From NCBI GenBank assembly GCA_042091915.1, contig JBELGO010000044.1, forward strand, positions 1 through 13,796: 13,796 nucleotides of DNA. Direction: 5' to 3'. Source of the stretch: LSUCC0057 sp042091915. Lineage in GTDB: Bacteria; Pseudomonadota; Gammaproteobacteria; Pseudomonadales; Porticoccaceae. Position numbers and translations under genes: made by a program. The notes under the pieces are model-generated. The model was not told the DNA's origin. It did no database searches and saw nothing but the letters and a program-made list of their open reading frames with translations. This document shows positions 5,898-13,796 of the stretch, one piece after another (the stretch's first letter is position 1; each line of letters starts with the position of its first letter).

Positions 5898-6863
5898 ATG
5901 AACTTACAGAAACTCTCGCGGTTAGATTTAAATTTGCTGGTGGCGCTGCAAGCCCTGCTCGAAGAGCGCAGTGTGACCCGCGCAGCGGAACGCCTGTTTG
6001 TTACCCAGCCTGCGATGAGCCGGATTTTACAGCGTCTGCGCGATCAGCTCGATGACCCGCTCTTTACCCGCCGCGGCAATGTCTTGGTGGCCACCCCGCG
6101 TGCAGAAGAGCTGGCTTTGCACCTACCTAAATTACTGGATGGCATCCTGGCCATTATTGCCCGCGAAGAGTTTGATCCGGCCACCTATGAGGGCGAAATA
6201 TCGGTGGCTATCCCGGAGTTTTTTGCATTTGAACTGGCGCCACATATCACTCAGCGTATGTCGACGTTGGCACCCGGTTTGACGCTCTCGCTCTCCAGCG
6301 ATACAGATTCCAGCGTAGAGCAAGAGCTCGCTCAGGGCGTACTTGATTTTGCTATCGACTTGGATCGCGATTTTGGCGAAGAGCTACAGACGCGGCCTCT
6401 TACCCAAGTAACCCCTGCTATTTGGATGCGCAGTGGTCACCCGCTGGCCAGCCAGTCCGAACTGAGCCTAGCCGATATCCTCGCCTACCCGTTTGTGCAG
6501 TACTATCTGCTGATTGCCAAGCGAGTTAGCGCCAGTACCAGCGCACGGTTTGACCGCACTTTGGCTGAGATGGGGCTCAAGCGGCGCAAGGCATTAGTGA
6601 CCAATCAGTTAATGACAGCGATGGAGACTGTGCAGCGGTCCGATGCCTTGATGGTGGCGACCCAGTACGGTCTCAGCACTGAGCGGGAGTTTTTTGATAT
6701 CGCCCAGCGACCGTTCCCCTCGGACCTGCCACACCAAGGGAATATCCCTTTTGTATTGGTTCAGCATCGGCGCACTAGCCACTCGGCGGTACACAGTTGG
6801 CTAGCTGATATTCTTATAGAGTCGGTGCACGATATGGATCGCGAATTGGCTAAGCCGTGGTAG
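5898..6863 (+). CDS. LysR-type transcriptional regulator
   Basis: The 321-residue protein has the standard LysR layout. An N-terminal winged helix-turn-helix lies at about 7-66, with the recognition region SVTRAAERLFVTQPAMSRIL and the wing DDPLFTRRG. A linker helix follows, then a periplasmic-binding-protein-like effector domain from about residue 93. The C-terminus has a PFVLVQHRR...HSWLADIL ending typical of the NodD/LinR-like branch. The effector cannot be told from sequence. The ATG at 5898 has only a weak site (GGTGA). Its divergent neighbour is the 46-aa ORF, its likely target besides itself. It ends 7 bases before the convergent coq7 stop. In Pseudomonas speD lies between osmC and coq7, so this gene replaces part of the usual order. 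Confidence 0.93.
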   Translation: MNLQKLSRLDLNLLVALQALLEERSVTRAAERLFVTQPAMSRILQRLRDQLDDPLFTRRGNVLVATPRAEELALHLPKLLDGILAIIAREEFDPATYEGEISVAIPEFFAFELAPHITQRMSTLAPGLTLSLSSDTDSSVEQELAQGVLDFAIDLDRDFGEELQTRPLTQVTPAIWMRSGHPLASQSELSLADILAYPFVQYYLLIAKRVSASTSARFDRTLAEMGLKRRKALVTNQLMTAMETVQRSDALMVATQYGLSTEREFFDIAQRPFPSDLPHQGNIPFVLVQHRRTSHSAVHSWLADILIESVHDMDRELAKPW

Positions 6864-6870
6864 TGAGCAC

Positions 6871-7515
6871 TTAGATCCGGTAGCTGGTGCGCGTCATTAC
6901 TTGCGAGAGCGCACTCATGCCGCGCAGAACCGGAGCGGGAAACTTCACTCCACCCGCTTTAATGGCATTCTCAGCATGGTGGGCCTCATCTTTAAGCATG
7001 GCTGAGACAATACTGCGGCTGCGCTGATCGCCCTCGGGCAGTTGGCCGAGGTGCTCTTCGAGATGTTGGCAGACTTGCTGCTCGGTCGCCGCCACAAACC
7101 CCAGGCTGAGCTTGTCGCTGATTAAACCGGCGCCAGCACCCATAGCGAAAGAGAGCCCGTACCAAACCGGATTCAGCACGCTGGGTCGGCTATTTAACTC
7201 CTCGAGTCGTTGTTCGCACCAAGCCAGATGATCGATCTCTTCGCGAGCGGCTTGCTCCATATCGGCGCGCACTGTTTGCAACTTTGCCGTTGCCGCCTGA
7301 CCCTGATAGAGCGCTTGTGCACAGACTTCACCGGTGTGGTTGACGCGCATCAGACCGGCAGCGTGTTGTTGTTGCGCTGGAGTCAATGCGTCACCTTCGA
7401 CTTCTTCTGCCGGATTTGAACGCTGAGGTTGCGGTGCACTAGCCGCAACTGTGCGCAGAGCGTGATCGGCTGCGGCAATAAATCGATCGATAGCTGTGAG
7501 TTGACGGTGCTGCAT
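6871..7515 (-). CDS. coq7: 3-demethoxyubiquinol 3-hydroxylase (di-iron)
   Basis: The 214-residue protein is a membrane-associated ferritin-like di-iron monooxygenase that performs a late ring hydroxylation in ubiquinone synthesis, the job done by UbiF in enterics. The expected ligands are present: E63 in NHTGEVCAQ, E93 and H96 in EEIDHL, E145 in ATEQQV, and E177 and H180 in DEAHH. The spacing of the first four agrees with animal COQ7. A hydrophobic stretch (about 118-142) may contact the membrane. A short Ala/Gln-rich N-terminal region precedes the catalytic fold, as is usual in pseudomonads. The ATG at 7515 follows GAGG with 8 bases between. It is convergent with the LysR-type gene and divergent from the hydrolase at 7613. 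Confidence 0.95.
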   Translation of the reverse strand: MQHRQLTAIDRFIAAADHALRTVAASAPQPQRSNPAEEVEGDALTPAQQQHAAGLMRVNHTGEVCAQALYQGQAATAKLQTVRADMEQAAREEIDHLAWCEQRLEELNSRPSVLNPVWYGLSFAMGAGAGLISDKLSLGFVAATEQQVCQHLEEHLGQLPEGDQRSRSIVSAMLKDEAHHAENAIKAGGVKFPAPVLRGMSALSQVMTRTSYRI

Positions 7516-7554
7516 GGCCTGTGCCTCGGCTGTTAACTGGGAAGCTAATCTTAC

Positions 7555-7582
7555 ATAATAATCGAAAAACGTTTAAAGCCAA
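7555..7582 (-). promoter_or_regulatory. Predicted sigma-70 promoter for coq7
   Basis: On the minus strand TTGGCT (complement of 7577-7582) and TATTAT (complement of 7555-7560) are separated by 16 bases. This would start a transcript near 7548, about 33 bases before the coq7 ATG. The -10 box matches consensus at five of six positions. No equally good plus-strand promoter for the divergent hydrolase was found in the same gap. Confidence 0.5.
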
Positions 7583-7612
7583 AAATTGTATTGTCGAAGC
7601 AGCGGAGGGAAG

Positions 7613-8581
7613 ATGACTAAAAGATTGCCAGTAACAGAAGTGGCCGAGAGTATTATGTGTCTGGACACAGGTTACGTTCGAGAGGGTTTGGCCTGTTTCT
7701 ATCTCATCGAGAGCGACGGCGAATACGCGGTGATTGAGTGCGGCACACGCTACAGTGTGGCGCAGCTAAGCGACTATCTAAACCAAAATGGGATCTCTGC
7801 AGAGCAGATTCGCTATGTGATACCGACCCATGTGCATCTCGATCACGCCGGCGGCGCCGGCGTTATGATGGCGCTCTTTAAGCGCGCACAATTAGTGGTG
7901 CACAGCAACGGTGCACGGCACATGATTGACCCCTCTAAGTTGGAGGCAGGTGCCCGTGCGGTCTATGGCGATGAGACTTTTAACAGCCACTACGGCGAGA
8001 TAGTGCCGGTAGCTGCAGAGCGAGTGATCAGCCCCGCAGATGGAGAAGTGCTTTTGTTGGGTAGCCGAACGCTGCAGTTTTTTGATACGCCCGGTCACGC
8101 CAACCACCATTTTTGCATCTGGGATGAGCGCACACGCAGCTGGTTCAGTGGCGATGTGTTCGGCCTTCGCTACCCAGAATTTGCGGCAACCCCCGAGGCG
8201 CCGGACTATCTCATAACCACCACGACACCAGTACAGTTTGATCCACAAAAACTCATCACCTCGGTGCGCTTGCTGGCGGCCAATTCGCCGCAGCGGATTT
8301 TGCTGACCCACTACGGTGCCGTCACCGATGTAGAGCGCTGCGCAGAGCTGCTCTGCGAGCAGATAGTGGCCAGTTGTGAAATTGCCGAACAGCACGCAGA
8401 ACTGCCCGCCGGCGAACAGCGCTGTGCTGCGTTAGAGCAAGCCCTACAAAAGTATTTTGGCGCGCAAATCGCCCAACAGCGCTCCGACTTAGATGGCGAG
8501 GCAGTGCTGGCGCTATTGGCGATGGATATCAACCTCAACGCGCAGGGGCTCGATGTCTGGCTCGAGCGCCGCGCACGTTAG
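7613..8581 (+). CDS. Metallo-beta-lactamase-fold hydrolase
   Basis: The 322-residue protein has the metal-binding HVHLDH motif at 73-78. Other metal ligands are H162 in TPGHANHH, D181 in WFSGDVFG and H233 in LLTHYGAV, so both metal sites look complete. The upstream IECGTRYSV (41-49) corresponds to the first conserved strand and turn. After about residue 240 a helical C-terminal region of about 80 residues (Glu/Ala/Leu-rich) extends the fold. The substrate cannot be told; relatives include glyoxalase II-like thioesterases and other hydrolases, and the antibiotic-resistance name is only that of the fold. GGAGG (7604-7608) fixes the ATG at 7613 rather than a TTG at 7586. It ends 3 bases before the convergent purD stop. 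Confidence 0.88.
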   Translation: MTKRLPVTEVAESIMCLDTGYVREGLACFYLIESDGEYAVIECGTRYSVAQLSDYLNQNGISAEQIRYVIPTHVHLDHAGGAGVMMALFKRAQLVVHSNGARHMIDPSKLEAGARAVYGDETFNSHYGEIVPVAAERVISPADGEVLLLGSRTLQFFDTPGHANHHFCIWDERTRSWFSGDVFGLRYPEFAATPEAPDYLITTTTPVQFDPQKLITSVRLLAANSPQRILLTHYGAVTDVERCAELLCEQIVASCEIAEQHAELPAGEQRCAALEQALQKYFGAQIAQQRSDLDGEAVLALLAMDINLNAQGLDVWLERRAR

Positions 8582-8584
8582 CTG

Positions 8585-9868
8585 CTAGCCTTCGCGGGCG
8601 ATGGCGCGCCAGCCAATATCCGAACGGTAGAACATGCCCTGCCAATCGATTTGCTCGGCGAGGCGGTAGGCTTGCTGTTGAGCCGCTGCGATGGTGTCGC
8701 CCAGGGCGGTAGAGCAGAGTACCCGACCACCGCTAGTGACAACATGGCCGTCCTTGAGAGTGGTGCCAGCGTGGAAGATCTTGCTGTCTGCCGGTGCACT
8801 TTTGTCGAGACCTTCAATAACAGCGCCTTTGTCGTATGCTCCAGGGTAGCCGCCAGCCGCTAGGACGACACCGACCGCGGGGCGCGGATCCCACTTGGCT
8901 TGTTGCAGATCTAGAGAGCCGTCGATCGCAGCCAGGCAGTGTTCGACCAGATCGGATTGCAAGCGCATTAGGATCGGCTGGGTTTCGGGGTCGCCAAACC
9001 GACAGTTGTACTCAATCACTTTAGGGGTGCCGTCGGCCATGATCATTAAACCAGCGTAGAGAAAACCGCGATAGCGATTGCCCTCGGCTTGCATGCCGGC
9101 GACTGTCGGTTCGATGACTTCGCTGAGAATGCGCTGGTAAATTTCATCGCTGACCACCGGGGCGGGGCTGTAAGCCCCCATGCCGCCGGTATTGGGGCCG
9201 CTGTCTGCTTCGCCGACGCGTTTGTGATCTTGGCTAGTGGCCATTGGCAGCAGCTGCTGACCATCGACCATCACGATAAAGCTCGCCTCCTCACCGTCGA
9301 GAAATTCCTCGATGACAACGCGGTGGCCAGCTTCGCCAAAGGCGTTGCCGGCGAGCATGTCGCGCACGGCCGCTTCGGCCTCGTCGAGCGTCATGGCAAC
9401 AATCACCCCTTTGCCGGCCGCTAAGCCATCGGCTTTAACTACGATCGGCGCGCCGTGCTCACGCAGATAGGCGAGTGCGGGTTCAAGCTCGGTAAAGTTG
9501 CCATAAAACGCGGTTGGGATCTGGTGGCGGGCGAGAAAATCCTTGGTGAAGGCTTTAGAACCCTCAAGTTGTGCTGCTCCGGCGCTGGGGCCAAATATCT
9601 TCAGGCCGCGCTCTTCAAAATAATCGACGACGCCCTCCACCAAAGGTTGCTCTGGGCCAACTATGGTCAGTCCCACCTGATTGGCGATGGCGAATTCTGC
9701 CAGCCCAGAAAAATCGTCGACGGCAATATCTATATTGCTCACCGATGCCTCAGCGCCGCTGCCGGCATTGCCGGGGGCGACAAAAACTTGCTCGACCTGT
9801 GCGCTCTGTGCGGCTTTCCAGGCCAGCGCGTGTTCGCGACCGCCCGAGCCAATGATTAAAACATTCAT
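8585..9868 (-). CDS. purD: Phosphoribosylamine-glycine ligase (GAR synthetase)
   Basis: The 427-residue ATP-grasp ligase joins glycine to phosphoribosylamine, the second step of purine synthesis. The N-terminal domain begins MNVLIIGSGGREHALAWK and carries VGPEQPLVEGVVD (about 66-78). The ATP-grasp core includes GSKAFTKDFLARHQIPTA, VVKADGLAAGKGV, EEFLDGEEASFIV, HKRVGEADSGPNTGGMGAYSPAP and EYNCRFGDPETQ, all typical. The length matches the family. I chose the ATG at 9868, preceded by AAGGG with 8 bases between; a longer in-frame opening upstream would run into purH and lacks conservation. It lies 25 bases downstream of purH and is surely co-transcribed with it. Confidence 0.97.
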   Translation of the reverse strand: MNVLIIGSGGREHALAWKAAQSAQVEQVFVAPGNAGSGAEASVSNIDIAVDDFSGLAEFAIANQVGLTIVGPEQPLVEGVVDYFEERGLKIFGPSAGAAQLEGSKAFTKDFLARHQIPTAFYGNFTELEPALAYLREHGAPIVVKADGLAAGKGVIVAMTLDEAEAAVRDMLAGNAFGEAGHRVVIEEFLDGEEASFIVMVDGQQLLPMATSQDHKRVGEADSGPNTGGMGAYSPAPVVSDEIYQRILSEVIEPTVAGMQAEGNRYRGFLYAGLMIMADGTPKVIEYNCRFGDPETQPILMRLQSDLVEHCLAAIDGSLDLQQAKWDPRPAVGVVLAAGGYPGAYDKGAVIEGLDKSAPADSKIFHAGTTLKDGHVVTSGGRVLCSTALGDTIAAAQQQAYRLAEQIDWQGMFYRSDIGWRAIAREG

Positions 9869-9893
9869 AACGGTACCCTTAGCTTTGGCTTGA

Positions 9894-11468
9894 TCAGTGG
9901 CGGAAGTGACGCATGCCGGTAAAGACCATGGCGATACCATGCTCGTCTGCCGCGGCGATAGTTTCATCGTCGCGCATTGAACCGCCGGGCTGGATCACAC
10001 AAGAGATGCCGGCAGCGGCGGCATTGTCGATGCCATCGCGGAACGGGAAGAATGCATCAGAGGCCATTACCGCACCTTCAACTGCGAGGCCGGCGTGCTC
10101 GGCTTTAATAGCGGCGATGCGCGCTGAGTTAACCCGGCTCATCTGTCCTGCGCCGACACCGATAGTGCGCTGTCCTGAGGCGTAAACAATCGCGTTAGAC
10201 TTAACCATCTTAGCCACCTTCCAGGCAAACAGCAGATCGGCGATTTCAGATTCAGTCGGGTGACGCTTGGTGACAATTTTGAGGTCGGCAGCAGTAATCA
10301 CACCGTTGTCGCGCTGCTGGATCAGTAAGCCGCCGTTGACGCGTTTGTAATCGAGCGCCTCTGGGCGCTGAGACGGCCAGCTGCCACAGGCGAGTAGACG
10401 GACATTCTTCTTCGCAGCCACGAGTGCAACAGCCTCTTCACTGACAGTGGGGGCGATGATGACTTCGACAAACTGCTGTGCACAAATCGCCTCTGCTGTG
10501 GCGGCATCTAACTCGCGATTAAAGGCGATAATACCGCCAAATGCAGATTCGCTGTCGGTGCTGTAAGCCGCCTGGTAGGCGTTGAGAATAGAGTCGGCGA
10601 TCGCGACTCCACAGGGGTTGGCGTGTTTGACGATGACGCAAGCGGGTTGTTCGAATTGTTTGACGCACTCCAATGCGGCATCGGTGTCGGCGATATTGTT
10701 GAATGACAGCTCCTTGCCCTGCAGTTGGGTGGCGGTGGCTACACTCGCCTCGGCGGGTTGAGCCTCGGTGTAGAACGCAGCGGCTTGGTGCGGGTTTTCG
10801 CCGTAGCGCATCTCTTGGCGCTTGTGATACTGCGTGTTGTAAGTGGCCGGAAAGGCGCCGGCAAGGTTGTCGGTGTCGCGCGCACCAAAGTGGTTGGCGA
10901 TCATTCCGTCATAGGCGGCGGTGTGCTCAAACGCGGACACCATCAACTGGTAGCGAGTCTGGTAACTGAGCTGGCCACTGTTGGCAGAGAGCTCTTCCAA
11001 CACCGTGGCGTAGTGGTCTGCATTGACGACGATGGCAACATCGCGATGATTTTTTGCCGCTGAGCGGACCATCGTTGGCCCGCCAATATCGATATTTTCA
11101 ATTGCCCGAGGCAGGTCGCAGCTGGGATCGGCAACAGTGGAGGCAAACGGGTAGAGGTTGACCACGACCATATCGATCGCCCGAATGCCGTGCTCTTCCA
11201 TGACCGCGTCATCGGTGCCGCGACGGCCGAGAATGCCGCCGTGTATTTTCGGGTGCAGAGTCTTGACTCGGCCATCCATCATCTCTGGGAAACCTGTGTA
11301 GTCAGCAACCTCGGTAACGGCAATACCGTTTTCGCCGAGCAGTTTAAACGTGCCGCCGGTAGAGAGGAGCTCTACACCCATTTGGCTGAGTGCGCGGGCA
11401 AATTCAACGATGCCGGTTTTGTCGGAAACGCTAATTAGCGCGCGCTGGACAGTTTTTAAGTCGTTCAT
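9894..11468 (-). CDS. purH: Bifunctional AICAR transformylase/IMP cyclohydrolase
   Basis: The 524-residue enzyme performs the last two steps to IMP. The N-terminal cyclohydrolase domain (about 1-200) shows ALISVSDKTG at 10-19, LLSTGGT and VKTLHPKIHGGILGRR at about 68-83. The C-terminal transformylase domain shows RYGENPHQAAAFY at 221-233, the catalytic KH pair at 281-282 in VKHANPCG, SESAFGGI, KSNAIVYA and the terminal MVFTGMRHFRH. Length and both domains are complete. GAGG lies 6 bases before the ATG. The gene follows fis by 56 bases and precedes purD. An 11-bp repeat lies just before the start. No PurR-box-like sequence stood out. Confidence 0.97.
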   Translation of the reverse strand: MNDLKTVQRALISVSDKTGIVEFARALSQMGVELLSTGGTFKLLGENGIAVTEVADYTGFPEMMDGRVKTLHPKIHGGILGRRGTDDAVMEEHGIRAIDMVVVNLYPFASTVADPSCDLPRAIENIDIGGPTMVRSAAKNHRDVAIVVNADHYATVLEELSANSGQLSYQTRYQLMVSAFEHTAAYDGMIANHFGARDTDNLAGAFPATYNTQYHKRQEMRYGENPHQAAAFYTEAQPAEASVATATQLQGKELSFNNIADTDAALECVKQFEQPACVIVKHANPCGVAIADSILNAYQAAYSTDSESAFGGIIAFNRELDAATAEAICAQQFVEVIIAPTVSEEAVALVAAKKNVRLLACGSWPSQRPEALDYKRVNGGLLIQQRDNGVITAADLKIVTKRHPTESEIADLLFAWKVAKMVKSNAIVYASGQRTIGVGAGQMSRVNSARIAAIKAEHAGLAVEGAVMASDAFFPFRDGIDNAAAAGISCVIQPGGSMRDDETIAAADEHGIAMVFTGMRHFRH

Positions 11469-11475
11469 GTAGGCC

Positions 11476-11503
11476 TCTTGATAGATGGTGAGTCTTGATA
11501 GAT
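11476..11503. repeat. Two 11-bp direct repeats upstream of purH
   Basis: TCTTGATAGAT occurs at 11476-11486 and again at 11493-11503, a 17-base period; on the coding strand this reads ATCTATCAAGA twice. The copy nearest the gene contributes to the purH ribosome binding site. It may be a local duplication or a binding site; nothing in the sequence decides. Confidence 0.6.
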
Positions 11504-11524
11504 AGAAAAATGGGTGGTGTGAAA

Positions 11525-11806
11525 TTAGAGTAAATCGTACTGTTTAAGTTTTTTGCGCAAAGTGCCGCGGTTGAGCCCGAGCATCTCTGCGGTGCGGCTT
11601 TGGTTGTTGCGGGTCTGTTTCATCACCGCTTGCAGCAGCGGTGGTTCAACCTCGCTCATTACCAGCTCGTAGAGGTCGACCGGTGCATGGCCCTCTAGGC
11701 TTTCGAAGTAGTTATCTAGAGCATTGGCGACATGATCGCGAAGTGTGCGCGGTGGCGCTAGCTCACCGTAGTCGATCTCTTCGCTGTGGGGGGGTTTTTG
11801 CAGCAT
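11525..11806 (-). CDS. fis: DNA-binding protein Fis
   Basis: The 93-residue protein is the nucleoid-associated factor that bends DNA and activates rRNA and other growth-linked promoters. The C-terminal helix-turn-helix is highly conserved: NNQSRTAEMLGLNRGTLRKK, ending KLKQYDLL. The N-terminal part (about 1-50) is divergent from enteric Fis, as is normal outside Enterobacteria. The ATG overlaps the dusB stop (TAATG), so translation is probably coupled to dusB, as in the dusB-fis operon of E. coli. purH follows on the same strand. Confidence 0.95.
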   Translation of the reverse strand: MLQKPPHSEEIDYGELAPPRTLRDHVANALDNYFESLEGHAPVDLYELVMSEVEPPLLQAVMKQTRNNQSRTAEMLGLNRGTLRKKLKQYDLL

Positions 11807-12819
11807 TAAGCAGCCCTCTCTTGCAGTGCCGATGGAAGCTTAAAAAAGTGTTCAAGTTCTGTGAGCTGTGCGGCGGCACTATCGAGCTGGTTAAAACGTT
11901 GGCGCCAGCTATCCAGCTCAGTGTTTAACACGCCGGTGTCAGCAAACTGCGTGTGCAGGTACCAGGCGATATGTTTGCGGGCAATTCGCAGCCCGCCCTG
12001 ATCGCCGTAAAAACTGTGTAGGGCGGCAAGATGGTTTAGCATCACTTCCGCCACCTCGCTGCGGCTGGGTGCGGCGAGCTCCTCACCGGTTGCCAGGTAG
12101 TGATTGATCTGCTCAAAAAGCCATGGGTTGCCCTGGGCTGCGCGGCCAATCATCACAGCCGATGCGCCTGTCTCTGCAATCACCGCGGCAGCCTTGTGAG
12201 GGGTATCTATATCGCCATTGGCGATAACGGGCATTTGAGTAGAGCTGACGACCTTGGCGATAGTCTGGTATTCGGCGCTGCCGGCAAATCGACAGGCGCG
12301 GGTGCGCCCGTGAATGGCCAATGCAGCAATGCCAGCTTGTTCAGCTATTTGGGCGATCTCAACTGCATTGCGATTGTCGCAGTCCCAGCCGGTGCGGATT
12401 TTTAGCGTGACCGGGACATCGACGGCAGCGACAACTGCGCTGAGAATCTCCTCGACCAGCTGTGGGTGTTGTAATAGCGCCGAGCCAGCCGCTTTGCGGC
12501 AGACTTTTTTGGCCGGGCAGCCCATGTTGATATCAATAATTTCTGCGCCCTCGGCGACATTAAAGCGTGCAGCATCAGCCATAGTGGCGGGCTCAGTGCC
12601 GGCAATTTGCACGGAGCGCGGTGCGGGCTCGCCGGAAAATTGGCGGCGCAAAAGTGATTTGCGGCTGTTGCGAAGGTCGGGATTGGAGGCAACCATTTCA
12701 CTGACCACAAGGCCAGCACCGCGCGCTCTGCAAAGTTGCCGGAATGGCAGATCCGTGACGCCTGCCATAGGCGCGAGCAGAGTCGGCTGATTAACTGAAT
12801 AGGGGCCTATAGCAAACAC
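11806..12819 (-). CDS. dusB: tRNA-dihydrouridine synthase B
   Basis: The 337-residue FMN enzyme reduces uridine to dihydrouridine in tRNA. The N-terminal TIM barrel shows APMAGVTDLPFR (16-27), VQIAGTEP, DINMGCPAKKV with the proposed catalytic C101, LKIRTGWD, AIHGRTRA, IANGDI and MIGRAAQGNPW. The C-terminal helical domain holds RIARKHIAWYL. I chose the GTG at 12819, because FAIGPY directly after it matches the usual DusB N-terminus; a weak GAGAG site lies 6 bases upstream. Its stop overlaps the fis start by one base. It lies 142 bases downstream of prmA. Confidence 0.95.
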   Translation of the reverse strand: MFAIGPYSVNQPTLLAPMAGVTDLPFRQLCRARGAGLVVSEMVASNPDLRNSRKSLLRRQFSGEPAPRSVQIAGTEPATMADAARFNVAEGAEIIDINMGCPAKKVCRKAAGSALLQHPQLVEEILSAVVAAVDVPVTLKIRTGWDCDNRNAVEIAQIAEQAGIAALAIHGRTRACRFAGSAEYQTIAKVVSSTQMPVIANGDIDTPHKAAAVIAETGASAVMIGRAAQGNPWLFEQINHYLATGEELAAPSRSEVAEVMLNHLAALHSFYGDQGGLRIARKHIAWYLHTQFADTGVLNTELDSWRQRFNQLDSAAAQLTELEHFFKLPSALQERAA

Positions 12820-12961
12820 AGAGCGCTCTCGAATATACGGGCAATTTGCCGGACGGCTTCACAGCAAAAAAGGGTCAACATAATACCTAAAAACAGATTG
12901 ATTAAAAAGTGATCAACTGCCGCTGGGCGGTTTTTCCTCGCCACTAATGGCGATTCGACTC
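12820..12961. other. Intergenic region between prmA and dusB
   Basis: This 142-base gap, AT-richer than its flanks, should hold the prmA 3' end and the dusB-fis promoter. A small hairpin CGCCA-CTAA-TGGCG (12939-12952) lies just after the prmA stop, and a second, CCGC-TGG-GCGG (12920-12930), is followed at a distance on the minus strand by a U-run (complement of 12904-12908). Neither is a convincing terminator. A minus-strand TATTAT (complement of 12880-12885) could be a -10 box, with a poor TTTTTA 17 bases upstream. The region may instead be transcribed through from prmA. Confidence 0.3.
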
Positions 12962-13796
12962 TCAGTGCGGGTGTGCAGCGATCTGTACCCAGCCTTCCTG
13001 GATGGCGGGTTGGTCAAATTGCAGGGCGCTCATGTACGGCGCCGTGACAGCTTCTATCTGGCTGTCGAGTAGCCCGGACAAGCAGAGTTTGCCTGCCGGT
13101 GTCAGCAGTTTGCACAGCGCAGGTGCCAGAGCAATTAACGGTTCGGCGAGAATATTCGCCAATACGATGTCTGCGCGGCTATCGCTGGGCAGTTCTTCTG
13201 GCAGATAGGTAATCACTCTGCCAGGTTCTATGTGGTTGTTGGTGGCGTTGTCCGCGGTGGCCGTGAGGGCCAGCGGATCATTGTCCACAGCGATGACTTT
13301 GTCGGCGCCCAGCAGCAGGGCAGCAATGCCCAATATGCCAGAGCCACAACCGTAATCGATAACCGTGGCGCCCTGCAGCGGCTGCTGCTCTAGCCATTTC
13401 AGGCAGAGGTGTGTGGTCGGGTGGCTGCCGGTGCCAAAGGCTAAGCCCGGATCCAAGATCAAATTGATTGCGCCGGGTACAGGTGGCTCCATCCAGCTGG
13501 GACAGATCCACAGTCGCTGACCGCACTGCAGTGGCTCAAAGTGACGTTTCCACTCTTGGCTCCAGTCGCGATTATCAAGGGCTACCCAGCTTTGCGTGAT
13601 GGGTGGCTGCTCCAGCTCAGCGGCGAGCACCTTTTCGATCGGCGCCTTGTCGATGGTGCCGGGGAAAAGTCCTTTGACGATAACCTGGTCCCACAGGGGA
13701 GTTTCACCGATAGCGGGCTCTAAAAGCGGTTGGTCGGCAGCGTCCTCGAGAGTTACCGAAGAGGCTTCCAGGGCGAGCAAAAGCTCTTCTGCACAC
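12962..13796 (-). CDS. prmA: Ribosomal protein L11 methyltransferase, 5' end missing
   Basis: The frame is open to the right edge of the window and stops with TGA at 12964-12962; compared with E. coli PrmA, about 20 N-terminal residues appear to lie outside. The visible part begins in the substrate-recognition domain (AEELLLALEASSVTLEDA, then LFPGT). Next come the linker DWSQEWKRHFEPLQCGQRLWICPSW and the SAM-binding domain: LDPGLAFGTGSHPTTHLCL, motif I DYGCGSGILGIAALLLGA, the acidic VDND, and the family motif VLANILAEPLIALAP. All these are typical of PrmA, which methylates L11 at several amino groups. An internal TTG near 13780 is not the start, since homologous sequence continues upstream of it. 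Confidence 0.95.
   Translation of the reverse strand, partial: CAEELLLALEASSVTLEDAADQPLLEPAIGETPLWDQVIVKGLFPGTIDKAPIEKVLAAELEQPPITQSWVALDNRDWSQEWKRHFEPLQCGQRLWICPSWMEPPVPGAINLILDPGLAFGTGSHPTTHLCLKWLEQQPLQGATVIDYGCGSGILGIAALLLGADKVIAVDNDPLALTATADNATNNHIEPGRVITYLPEELPSDSRADIVLANILAEPLIALAPALCKLLTPAGKLCLSGLLDSQIEAVTAPYMSALQFDQPAIQEGWVQIAAHPH

Noticed and set aside
9455..9859. Long antisense reading frame opposite purD (also others opposite purH and trpE)
   Set aside because: These are shadows of strongly conserved enzymes in GC-rich codons; none has a convincing start or family resemblance.
9869..9967. N-terminal extension of purD upstream of the ATG at 9868
   Set aside because: It would overlap the conserved end of purH, and the sequence from MNVLIIGSGG onward is the normal PurD N-terminus.
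12920..12935. GC-rich mini-hairpin followed by five T on the plus strand
   Set aside because: The stem is only four to five base pairs, and no plus-strand gene ends nearby, so it is unlikely to be a functional plus-strand terminator.

Overview
The window reads as chromosomal housekeeping DNA from a gammaproteobacterium in the wider pseudomonad/cellvibrio-like group. The evidence is the gene content and order: rpe next to trpE, a trpG-trpD-trpC cluster followed by a YhfA-type osmC gene, coq7 nearby, and prmA/dusB-fis-purH-purD. Base composition looks moderately GC-rich by eye, with one clearly AT-richer gap at about 5366-5897. I see no rRNA, tRNA, CRISPR array, insertion sequence, phage or plasmid gene.

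Left part (1-5365, + strand). The end of ribulose-phosphate 3-epimerase is followed by an exported single-heme (CXXCH) DUF3365/Tll0287-like protein, where Pseudomonas would have gph. Next is a leader of about 200 bases holding an 18-codon peptide with one Trp codon and mutually exclusive hairpins. It precedes trpE, then trpG, trpD and trpC, which together take chorismate plus glutamine to indole-3-glycerol phosphate. An OsmC/YhfA protein closes the run. The crp/vfr gene that separates trpC and osmC in Pseudomonas is absent.

Middle part (5366-8581). A 532-base gap contains a 46-codon minus-strand ORF encoding a small putative membrane protein, with a strong Shine-Dalgarno sequence and its own minus-oriented intrinsic terminator. 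Two near-identical 21-bp direct repeats flank it. It is divergent from a LysR-type regulator, and one repeat copy overlaps that regulator's predicted promoter. Then come coq7 (ubiquinone hydroxylase, minus strand) and a divergent metallo-beta-lactamase-fold hydrolase.

Right part (8585-13796, minus strand). Transcription order is prmA (5' end outside the window), dusB-fis (TAATG overlap), purH, purD. prmA methylates ribosomal protein L11, dusB makes dihydrouridine in tRNA, fis is a nucleoid/growth-phase regulator, and purH and purD are purine biosynthesis enzymes. This is a growth- and translation-linked cluster conserved in pseudomonads.

Most of the window is ordinary. The two places most likely to hold something undescribed are the trpE leader (788-905) and the small-ORF/LysR/repeat island (5400-5900).
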